NCBI GenBank assembly: GCA_905203195.1
Contig: CAJKVD010000078.1
Coordinates: 1 to 5,211 of the forward strand
Length of the DNA: 5,211 bases
Source of the DNA: an uncultured Clostridium sp.
Lineage (GTDB): Bacteria > Bacillota > Clostridia > TANB77 > CAG-508
Reading direction: 5' to 3'
Under the pieces are notes generated by a model, which worked only from the letters and a program-made list of their open reading frames with translations, did no database searches and was not told the DNA's origin. This document shows, one piece after another, positions 1-5,211 of the stretch (the stretch's first letter is position 1; every line of letters starts with the position of its first letter). A program made the position numbers and the translations under genes.

Positions 1-615
1 TGTTGTTGGATCTGTTAATACTGATATATATAATATACCTTGTTCATTGAGTTTTGCTATTGCCGCAGACGTTTTTGCCATTTGCATTAATGACACTATT
101 CCTTCTTGCATTCTTGCTCCACCAGATACACAAAAAATTACTATTGGTAATCTATTTTTTATTGCTGTTTCTGCAGCAAGTGTTATTCTCTCTCCTACTG
201 CTGACCCCATACTTCCCATTAAAAAATTTCCATCCATTACAGCAATTATTGCTTCTTCTCCATTTATTTTACATTTGCCACATTTTACTGCTTCTTGAAT
301 TTTTGTTTTTTCTTTTAATGATTCCACTTTTTTTAAATATCCATCAAATTTTAATGGGTCTTTTGTTAAAATTTCTGCTCCTATTTCTTCAAATGTTCCT
401 TCATCTGCAATTTGTTTTATTCTTCTTCTTGATGATAGTCTAAAGTGTTTTCCACAGTTTGGGCATACACTTAAATTTTTATGTAATTCTTCTTTATAAA
501 TAATTTCTTTACAATTATTGCACTTTACCCATTTTCCTATCATCTTTTCAGATGCTTCATCATTTTTTGTTGTTTTTTCTTCTATGTTTAATTTTTTGAT
601 TTTATCAATAATCAT
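1..615 (-). CDS. accD: Acetyl-CoA carboxylase carboxyltransferase subunit beta (partial, 3' end outside window)
   Basis: AccD forms the carboxyltransferase with AccA and moves the carboxyl group from carboxybiotin on AccB to acetyl-CoA, making malonyl-CoA in the cytoplasm. The reading frame is open for 205 codons from the ATG at 615-613 to the window edge. The family is usually about 280-300 residues, so roughly 80 C-terminal residues are missing. An N-terminal zinc ribbon is clear: Cys32, Cys35, Cys51 and Cys54 in the family spacing C-x2-C-x15-C-x2-C. The crotonase-fold core follows, with FLMGSMGSAVGER near 131-143 and SGGARMQEG at 164-172, a hallmark of this subunit. The frame ends in VLTDPTT, just before the expected glycine-rich acetyl-CoA-binding stretch. 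An AAAGGAA ribosome binding site lies at 627-633, 12 bases before the ATG. accC ends 36 bp upstream and accA is expected next. A second CxxC (Cys112, Cys115) is unusual. The identification is secure. Confidence 0.96.
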   Translation of the reverse strand, partial: MIIDKIKKLNIEEKTTKNDEASEKMIGKWVKCNNCKEIIYKEELHKNLSVCPNCGKHFRLSSRRRIKQIADEGTFEEIGAEILTKDPLKFDGYLKKVESLKEKTKIQEAVKCGKCKINGEEAIIAVMDGNFLMGSMGSAVGERITLAAETAIKNRLPIVIFCVSGGARMQEGIVSLMQMAKTSAAIAKLNEQGILYISVLTDPTT

Positions 616-651
616 TTGAAAGTACGTTCCTTTCCTATTTTTCTAAAAATT

Positions 652-1995
652 TTATTTAAACATCTCTTTTTCTATAAATGATGTATCATATTTATTAGTT
701 CTAAAAGCCTTATTTTCTAATATTTTTAATATAAAATCCGCATTTGTATCTATGCCTTCTACAACCAATTCTGCAACTGCACTTCTTAGTTTTGCTATTG
801 CTTCTTCTCTATTTTTCCCTTGTGCTATTATTTTAGCTATCATTGCATCATATGTTGCAGGTACTGTATATCCAGAATAAATTGCTGTATCTACTCTTAC
901 TCCATTTCCTCCTGGCAAATGTAATCCTGCTATTTTTCCTGGGCATGGCATAAAATTTTTGTCTGGATTTTCTGCATTTATTCTTGCTTCCATTACATGT
1001 CCTGTAAATGTTATATCTTCTTGTTTTAATGATAATTTTTCTCCAGATGCAATTTTTATTTGCTCTTTTATAATATCTATTCCTGTTATCATTTCTGTAA
1101 TTGGATGTTCTACTTGTACTCTTGTATTCATTTCCATAAAATAGAAATCCTGATTTTTATCTACTAAAAATTCTATTGTTCCTGCATTTGTATATCCTAT
1201 TTCTTTTACTGCTTTTACTGCTACTTGCCCCATCTTTTTTCTTGTTTTGTCACTAATTGCCATACTTGGTGTTTCTTCTATAATTTTTTGATTTCTTCTT
1301 TGTATAGAACAATCTCTTTCCCCTAAATGAATGCAATTTCCGTGTTCATCAGCTAATATTTGTATTTCTACATGACGTGGATTTTCTATAAATTTTTCTA
1401 AATAAATGCTATCATCTCCAAAAGATATTTTTGCTTCTTGCTTTACTAAATCATATGATTTTTCTAATTCTTCTTTTGAATATGCAACTCTTATTCCTCT
1501 GCCTCCACCACCTGCTGATGCTTTTAAGATTACTGGATATTTTATTTTTTCTGCTAATTCTATTGCTTCTTCTTTATTTTTTATTAATCCTTCTGACCCT
1601 GGTACCACTGGTACTCCAGCTTTTTTCATTGTTTCTTTTGCTTTTGATTTATTTCCTAATAAATTTATTAATTCTCCACTTGGTCCTATAAATTTTATAC
1701 CCATATCATTACAAATTTTGGCAAAACTTGCATTTTCTGATAAAAATCCAAAACCTGGATGAATGCTGTCTGCACCTGTTAAACATGCTGCTTCTAATAT
1801 TGATTTCATATTTAAGTAACTTTTGCTAGATGCTGCTGGTCCAATACAAACTGCTTCATCTGCTAATGTTTTATGTAGTGAATTTTTGTCTGCTTCTGAA
1901 TATACTGCAACTGTTCTTATTCCCATTTCTCTGCATGCTCTTATTATTCTTACTGCTATTTCCCCTCTATTTGCTATTAATATTTTCTGTAACAT
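652..1995 (-). CDS. accC: Biotin carboxylase subunit of acetyl-CoA carboxylase
   Basis: AccC uses ATP and bicarbonate to carboxylate the biotin carried by AccB, the first half-reaction of acetyl-CoA carboxylase. The protein has 447 residues, close to the 449 of E. coli AccC. It opens with the typical KILIANRGEIAVRI. Domains in order are the biotin carboxylase N-terminal domain (about 1-113), the ATP-grasp domain (about 114-320) with the glycine-rich loop AGGGGRG at 161-167, and the C-terminal domain (about 330-440). Expected active-site residues are present: Lys116, Lys158, His208, Lys237, Glu275, Glu288, Asn290, Arg292 and Glu296 (EMNTRVQVEHP), and Arg338. The absence of a biotinyl domain separates it from pyruvate carboxylase and fused acyl-CoA carboxylases. 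The ATG at 1995 follows a strong GAGGGGAG ribosome binding site. The 87-bp gap from fabZ is the longest in the cluster, so some independent control is possible. The 36-bp gap to accD suggests co-transcription. Confidence 0.98.
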   Translation of the reverse strand: MLQKILIANRGEIAVRIIRACREMGIRTVAVYSEADKNSLHKTLADEAVCIGPAASSKSYLNMKSILEAACLTGADSIHPGFGFLSENASFAKICNDMGIKFIGPSGELINLLGNKSKAKETMKKAGVPVVPGSEGLIKNKEEAIELAEKIKYPVILKASAGGGGRGIRVAYSKEELEKSYDLVKQEAKISFGDDSIYLEKFIENPRHVEIQILADEHGNCIHLGERDCSIQRRNQKIIEETPSMAISDKTRKKMGQVAVKAVKEIGYTNAGTIEFLVDKNQDFYFMEMNTRVQVEHPITEMITGIDIIKEQIKIASGEKLSLKQEDITFTGHVMEARINAENPDKNFMPCPGKIAGLHLPGGNGVRVDTAIYSGYTVPATYDAMIAKIIAQGKNREEAIAKLRSAVAELVVEGIDTNADFILKILENKAFRTNKYDTSFIEKEMFK

Positions 1996-2001
1996 ATACT
2001 A

Positions 2002-2009
2002 CTCCCCTC
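2002..2009 (-). promoter_or_regulatory. Ribosome binding site of accC
   Basis: The minus strand reads GAGGGGAG here, ending six bases before the accC ATG at 1995. It supports that start. It differs from the AAAGGAA-type sites in front of the other five starts in the window and sits closer to its start codon. Confidence 0.8.
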
Positions 2010-2010
2010 A

Positions 2011-2041
2011 CTTATGTGTAGTTTGCAAAAACGCGGACTTT
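2011..2041. other. Locally GC-richer segment with an imperfect hairpin in the fabZ-accC gap
   Basis: This noncoding segment contains an ACGCGGAC core that stands out in otherwise very AT-rich intergenic DNA. The arms AGTTTGC (2020-2026) and GCGGACT (2033-2039), around the loop AAAAAC, could pair over 7 bp in a plus-strand RNA, counting two G-U pairs. In the operon (minus-strand) mRNA the same two positions become C-A mismatches, so the fold would be weak there. It could be an operator, a remnant of a dispersed repeat or chance. No function can be assigned from this single copy. Confidence 0.35.
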
Positions 2042-2049
2042 AAAATACT

Positions 2050-2071
2050 TTAATAATGCTAATATTATTAA
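2050..2071. repeat. Perfect 8-bp inverted repeat between fabZ and accC
   Basis: TTAATAAT (2050-2057) and ATTATTAA (2064-2071) are exact reverse complements around a 6-bp spacer. Both arms are pure A/T, so an RNA hairpin would be weak, and no T-run follows that would make it an intrinsic terminator. A dyad of this size (22 bp overall) could be a protein-binding operator. It does not match the FapR or FabT operator sequences as I remember them. In DNA this AT-rich such repeats also arise by chance. Confidence 0.45.
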
Positions 2072-2082
2072 TGTTCGCTTTA

Positions 2083-2505
2083 TTATACTATTGCAAATGT
2101 CAATTCTCCTTTTACTGCTATTTTTCCATCAACTGTTGCTATTGCTTCTCCTATTCCAACTGGTCCTTTTTTCTTTATTATATTTACTTCTAATTTTAGT
2201 CTATCTCCTGGAACTACTTGCTTTTTGAATTTTAATTTGTCTATTCCTCCAAACAGCGCATTTTTTCCTTTGTTTTCTTCCATTGAAAGTATTGCAACTG
2301 CCCCTGTTTGTGCTAATGCTTCTACCATTAATACTCCTGGCATTATTGGATTTCCTGGAAAATGCCCTTTAAAATAGTATTCTTCTTCACTTACATTTTT
2401 ATATGCTACTGCACTTTTCCCTGGTTCAAAGCTTTCTACTTCATCTATCATCAAAAAAGGTTCTCTTTGTGGTATTATTTTCTTTATTTCTTCTTTTCCT
2501 AACAT
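2083..2505 (-). CDS. fabZ: 3-hydroxyacyl-ACP dehydratase FabZ
   Basis: FabZ removes water from (3R)-hydroxyacyl-ACP to give trans-2-enoyl-ACP, the third step of each elongation cycle, in the cytoplasm. The 140-residue protein is a single hot-dog domain of normal family length. The opening [15 protein letters not shown] is typical, and the signature [20 protein letters not shown] spans about 47-66. The catalytic pair is His48 and Glu62. A glutamate at this position is the FabZ pattern, where FabA has aspartate, so an isomerase of the FabA type is unlikely on sequence alone. The ATG at 2505 is preceded by AAGGA at 2516-2520, with 10 bases between. Another ATG at 2515-2513 is out of frame. The gene starts 37 bp after accB ends. 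The 87 bp that follow before accC form the longest gap in the cluster. Confidence 0.97.
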   Translation of the reverse strand: MLGKEEIKKIIPQREPFLMIDEVESFEPGKSAVAYKNVSEEEYYFKGHFPGNPIMPGVLMVEALAQTGAVAILSMEENKGKNALFGGIDKLKFKKQVVPGDRLKLEVNIIKKKGPVGIGEAIATVDGKIAVKGELTFAIV

Positions 2506-2542
2506 TTATTTGCATTCCTTTCCATTTTTTTGTACTACTCGA

Positions 2543-2983
2543 TTATGCTTTTATTTTGAATAATGGTGCTCCATATTCAACCATTTCTTCATTTTTAGCA
2601 CACACTTCAACTACTTCTCCATCAAATTCTGATTCTATTTCATTCATTAATTTCATAGCTTCCACTATACATACTACTTGACCTTTATGAATTTTGTCTC
2701 CAACTTTTATATATGCTGGTTTGTCTGGAGCATCACTTGAATAAAATGTTCCTACCATTGGTGATGTTATTATTTGCAAATTTTCGTCTTTTGGCTCTTC
2801 TTTCTTTGTGCTATCTATTTCTACAACAGTTGGTGTTATCCTTTCTGCTGTTACAACAGATATATCATTTTGTACTGTTTTAGCCATGCTTATTTTTATT
2901 CCATCTGGAAATTCTATATCTAATGATGATAATTTTGAGTTTCCCATATCATCCATTAGTTTTTTTATTTCTTCATATTCCAT
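2543..2983 (-). CDS. accB: Biotin carboxyl carrier protein of acetyl-CoA carboxylase
   Basis: AccB carries the biotin that shuttles carboxyl groups between AccC and the AccA/AccD carboxyltransferase. From the ATG at 2983 it has 146 residues. Residues 1-35 form the conserved N-terminal segment, 36-70 a variable linker, and 71-146 the biotinyl domain. The domain begins [10 protein letters not shown] and contains [11 protein letters not shown], in which Lys111 is the biotinylation site for BirA-type ligase. The stretch after GTFY (SSDAPDKPA) corresponds to the protruding thumb seen in E. coli BCCP and distinguishes it from decarboxylase or pyruvate-carboxylase biotinyl domains. The frame can be extended to a GTG at 2992, but the AAAGGAAA ribosome binding site (2993-3000) would then touch the start codon. 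The ATG at 2983 has normal spacing. It lies 55 bp after fabF and 37 bp before fabZ, in the expected operon position. Confidence 0.96.
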   Translation of the reverse strand: MEYEEIKKLMDDMGNSKLSSLDIEFPDGIKISMAKTVQNDISVVTAERITPTVVEIDSTKKEEPKDENLQIITSPMVGTFYSSDAPDKPAYIKVGDKIHKGQVVCIVEAMKLMNEIESEFDGEVVEVCAKNEEMVEYGAPLFKIKA

Positions 2984-2992
2984 TAAAACCAC

Positions 2993-3000
2993 TTTCCTTT
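2993..3000 (-). promoter_or_regulatory. Ribosome binding site that decides the accB start
   Basis: The minus strand reads AAAGGAAA here. It abuts the upstream GTG (2992), leaving too little room, but its AGGA core is 11 bases from the ATG at 2983, similar to the 10-base spacing at fabG and fabF. This favours the ATG. Confidence 0.75.
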
Positions 3001-3038
3001 CAAAATTCTAATATTAAATTTTTATAAACCTCAATGTT

Positions 3039-4274
3039 TTATATTTTCTTTAATAATATTGTACTATTGTGTCCTCCAAATCCTAATGAATTTGACATTG
3101 CATATTTTATTTCTACATTTCTTCCTTCATTTGGAACTATATCTAAATCACATTCTTCATCTGGCACTTTGTAATTTATAGTTGCTGGTATAAAACTATC
3201 TTGAATTGCTTTTGCACATACAACAGCTTCTGCTCCACCAGCTGCACCTAATAAATGTCCTGTATGTCCTTTTGTAGAGCTCACCATTACTTTTTTTGCT
3301 GCCTTTTCTCCTAATGCTGATTTTATTGCCATTGTTTCGCATAAATCATTTAGATGTGTTGATGTTCCATGTGCATTTATATATGTAATTTCTTCTGGAT
3401 TTATATTTGCTTCTTTTATAGCATTTTTCATAGCTCTTGCTCCACCTTCTCCATCTGGTGCTGGTGATGTTATATGATATGCATCTGATGTTACTCCGTA
3501 TCCAACTACTTCTGCATAAATTTTAGCTCCACGTTTTTTTGCATGCTCATATTCTTCTAATACTAAAACTCCTGCTCCTTCTCCCATAACAAATCCACTT
3601 CTTTCTTTGTCAAATGGGATACTTGCTCTTTCTACATTTTCTTCTTTTGTTAATGCTTTGATATTTGTAAATCCAGCTATACTAAGTGGTGTTATACTTG
3701 CTTCTGTTCCTCCTGCAATAACAATATCTTGATATCCATGTTTTATCATTCTGTAACCTTCACCTATACTATGTGTTCCAGAGGCACATGCTGTTACTAT
3801 TGCCATTGATTCTCCTTTTGCTCCTAAATCTATTGCTACGTTTCCTGTTGCCATGTTTGAAATTCCCATTGGTATATACATAGGTGATACTCTGTCTGGA
3901 CCTTTAATAACACATTTTCCATGTTCTGTTTCTATTGTTTCTATTCCACCTATTCCTGAACCAATTATAGTTCCTACTCTTTCCATATTTTCTTTTTCTT
4001 TATCTAGTCCACTATCTTTCCATGCTTGTCTTGAAGCTACTATTGCATATTGTGAAAATAAATCTAGTCTTTTTGCTTCTCTTCTTTCAAAATAATCTTC
4101 TGGATTATATCCTTTTACTTCTCCTGCAATTTTTACTTTAAAATCTGTTGTATCAAATTTTGTAATTTTGTCTATTCCACATTTTCCTTCTTTAATGTTT
4201 TTCCAAAATTCTTCTACATCATTTCCTATAGGTGTAATTGCTCCTAATCCTGTTATTACTACTCTTTTTTCCAT
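3039..4274 (-). CDS. fabF: 3-oxoacyl-ACP synthase II (beta-ketoacyl-ACP synthase FabF)
   Basis: FabF condenses malonyl-ACP with an acyl-ACP, releasing CO2 and lengthening the chain by two carbons. The protein has 411 residues, close to E. coli FabF (413), and starts with RVVITGLGAITPIGN. The thiolase-fold active site is complete: nucleophile Cys163 in TACASGTHSIG, His302 in NAHGTSTHLND, and Lys335 and His340 in STKGHTGHLLGAAGG. The Cys-His-His arrangement and the length exclude FabH, which has Cys-His-Asn and is about 320 residues. The C-terminus SNSLGFGGHNSTILLKK is typical of FabF. Residues 336-337 are Gly-His where Ser-Met is common, a probably harmless variant. The ATG at 4274 follows an AAAGGAAAG site (4282-4290). 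It lies 35 bp after fabG. No acpP gene sits between fabG and fabF, unlike in E. coli. Confidence 0.97.
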   Translation of the reverse strand: MEKRVVITGLGAITPIGNDVEEFWKNIKEGKCGIDKITKFDTTDFKVKIAGEVKGYNPEDYFERREAKRLDLFSQYAIVASRQAWKDSGLDKEKENMERVGTIIGSGIGGIETIETEHGKCVIKGPDRVSPMYIPMGISNMATGNVAIDLGAKGESMAIVTACASGTHSIGEGYRMIKHGYQDIVIAGGTEASITPLSIAGFTNIKALTKEENVERASIPFDKERSGFVMGEGAGVLVLEEYEHAKKRGAKIYAEVVGYGVTSDAYHITSPAPDGEGGARAMKNAIKEANINPEEITYINAHGTSTHLNDLCETMAIKSALGEKAAKKVMVSSTKGHTGHLLGAAGGAEAVVCAKAIQDSFIPATINYKVPDEECDLDIVPNEGRNVEIKYAMSNSLGFGGHNSTILLKKI

Positions 4275-4309
4275 TTTTATACTTTCCTTTCTCTATATTT
4301 TTCAATCTT

Positions 4310-5041
4310 TTATATCATACCTCCGTCAACATTGATAGTTTGTGCTGTAATATATGAGCTACTATCTTCTCCTAAAAAGTAAACTAGTTCAGCTACTTCT
4401 CTTGCAGTACCCATTCTTTTTAATGGAATTTGACTATTTATGTTTTCTTTTATCTCATCTTTTAAAACATTTGTCATATCTGTTTCTATAAAACCTGGTG
4501 CAACAGCATTTGCACGAATATTACGAGATGCCAATTCTTTTGCAACACTTTTTGTAAAGCCTATAATTCCAGCTTTTGAAGCCGCATAATTACATTGACC
4601 TGCATTTCCTGCAACTCCGACAACTGATGCTAAATTTACAATACTTCCTTTTTTCTTTTTCATCATATATCTAGTAACTTCTTTTGTTACTAAATATGTT
4701 CCTTTTAAATTAATCTGAATTACTTTGTCAAATTCTTCTTCACTCATTCTCATTAAAAGATTATCTTTTGTAATTCCTGCATTATTAACTAAAACATCTA
4801 TTTTCTCAAACTTTTCTATTGACTCCTTTACCATATTTTTTACATCTTCAGAATTTGAAACATCTGCTTTTATTAATAAAATATCTGCTGCTCCTACTTG
4901 TAATAATTCTTTTTTTAATTGTTCTGTATCTGTTTTATCTGAAACATAATTTATTATTATTTGATATCCATTTTCTGCAAATTTCATTGCAACTGCTTTT
5001 CCTATTCCTCTTGAACCACCTGTTATTAATACTGTTTTCAT
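4310..5041 (-). CDS. fabG: 3-oxoacyl-ACP reductase FabG
   Basis: FabG reduces 3-ketoacyl-ACP to (3R)-hydroxyacyl-ACP using NADPH, the first reduction of the elongation cycle. It is a 243-residue classical short-chain dehydrogenase with one Rossmann fold, the usual FabG length. Visible motifs are the cofactor loop TGGSRGIG (7-14), the acidic residue of KADVSN near 58-63, NNAG (86-89), and the catalytic tetrad Asn111, Ser139, Tyr152 and Lys156 (YAASK). VAPGFIETDMT (180-190) and the ending INVDGGMI are typical of true FabG proteins. Short-chain dehydrogenases are a broad family, but position between fabD and fabF in a fab/acc operon makes the FabG assignment firm. The ATG at 5041 is preceded by AAAAGGAAAGTG (5047-5058), with 10 bases between the AGGA core and the start. 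It lies 28 bp after fabD. Confidence 0.97.
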   Translation of the reverse strand: MKTVLITGGSRGIGKAVAMKFAENGYQIIINYVSDKTDTEQLKKELLQVGAADILLIKADVSNSEDVKNMVKESIEKFEKIDVLVNNAGITKDNLLMRMSEEEFDKVIQINLKGTYLVTKEVTRYMMKKKKGSIVNLASVVGVAGNAGQCNYAASKAGIIGFTKSVAKELASRNIRANAVAPGFIETDMTNVLKDEIKENINSQIPLKRMGTAREVAELVYFLGEDSSSYITAQTINVDGGMI

Positions 5042-5069
5042 TTTTTCACTTTCCTTTTCTATAATATTT

Positions 5070-5211
5070 TTATGATTTTTTTATAAAACCTGTTAGAGCT
5101 TTTCCTGGTCCTATTTCTAGATATTGCTCTATTCCTTCTGATTTCATTAAATCTATAGCTTTATCAAATCTAACTGGACTAATTATATGATTTGCTAAAA
5201 TTTGTTTAATA
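5070..5211 (-). CDS. fabD: Malonyl-CoA:ACP transacylase FabD (partial, C-terminal 46 residues)
   Basis: FabD transfers malonyl from CoA to ACP, supplying the extender unit for FabF. Only the last 46 codons are visible, from 5210 to the TAA at 5072-5070; the start lies beyond the window. The peptide contains ISPVRFDKAIDLM (10-22) and LEIGPGKALTGFIKK (31-45). The EIGPG(K)xLtgl motif close to the C-terminus is characteristic of FabD and related acyltransferase domains. The catalytic serine (GHSLG) and histidine are in the missing part, so activity cannot be judged here. The family is about 300-315 residues. fabG follows after 28 bp with its own ribosome binding site, consistent with one transcript. 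Position directly before fabG matches other fab operons. Confidence 0.93.
   Translation of the reverse strand, partial: IKQILANHIISPVRFDKAIDLMKSEGIEQYLEIGPGKALTGFIKKS

Noticed and set aside
54..443. Plus-strand open frame of 129 codons rich in leucine and phenylalanine, looking like a membrane protein.
   Set aside because: It lies antisense to accD, whose zinc ribbon and carboxyltransferase motifs are unmistakable. The hydrophobic composition arises because the A-rich coding strand reads as T-rich codons on the other strand.
1406..1762. Plus-strand open frames opposite accC (also near 1431-1691 and 1823-2053) of 76-118 codons.
   Set aside because: They are antisense shadows of accC, with low-complexity Leu/Phe/Ser content, no ribosome binding site that I can see and no recognisable domain.
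2050..2071. The inverted repeat between fabZ and accC as a rho-independent terminator.
   Set aside because: The stem is entirely A/T apart from bases in the loop, and it is not followed by a run of T on the minus strand. It would be too weak to end transcription.
2082..2103. Exact TTGACA (2098-2103) and TATAAT (2082-2087) on the minus strand at the end of fabZ, resembling a sigma-A promoter for accC.
   Set aside because: Only 10 bp separate the two hexamers, far from the needed 16-18 bp. There is no TGn extended -10 before the TATAAT and no good partner hexamer at proper spacing for either. Both lie in fabZ coding sequence or its stop codon and are easily explained by AT-rich composition.
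2403..3011. Plus-strand open frames opposite fabZ and accB.
   Set aside because: They overlap well-supported minus-strand genes and show no family motif; composition is as expected for antisense reading of AT-rich genes.
1..5211. A novel defence, mobile or biosynthetic system hidden in the window.
   Set aside because: Every stretch above 87 bp is occupied by a recognised fatty-acid synthesis gene with intact motifs. No transposase, integrase, array, extra domain fusion or unassigned gene was found.

Overview
The window is part of a bacterial type II fatty-acid synthesis operon, with every gene on the minus strand (transcription runs from high to low coordinates). In transcription order it holds the 3' end of fabD, then complete fabG, fabF, accB, fabZ and accC, then the 5' two thirds of accD. 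The DNA is strongly AT-rich, with A/T-ending codons, AGA for arginine and strong AGGA-type ribosome binding sites. Together with the gene order this points to a low-GC Firmicute, most likely class Clostridia. From memory, the order fabD-fabG-fabF-accB-fabZ-accC-accD matches the chromosomal fab/acc cluster of Clostridium species such as C. acetobutylicum. The assignment to class is an inference.

Layout: fabD C-terminus (5070-5211), 28-bp gap, fabG (4310-5041), 35-bp gap, fabF (3039-4274), 55-bp gap, accB (2543-2983), 37-bp gap, fabZ (2083-2505), 87-bp gap, accC (652-1995), 36-bp gap, accD (1-615, cut by the window edge). No gene-free stretch exceeds 87 bp. I see no RNA gene, mobile element, CRISPR array or convincing rho-independent terminator. 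The operon promoter and terminator must lie outside the window.

How the genes work together: AccB carries biotin, AccC carboxylates that biotin using ATP and bicarbonate, and AccD (with AccA, expected just beyond position 1) moves the carboxyl group to acetyl-CoA to give malonyl-CoA. FabD loads malonyl onto ACP, FabF condenses it with the growing acyl chain, FabG reduces the 3-ketoacyl-ACP with NADPH, and FabZ dehydrates the product. The enoyl reductase, the initiating synthase and ACP are not in the window. They are probably upstream, beyond position 5211. All catalytic residues I could check are intact.

I do not see an undescribed system; this is core lipid metabolism. The parts worth a second look are modest. 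The fabZ-accC gap is unusually long and carries an inverted repeat, a locally GC-richer segment and a different ribosome binding site. AccD has an extra CxxC pair. The other five ribosome binding sites are nearly identical to one another. The accB start needs moving to an internal ATG.
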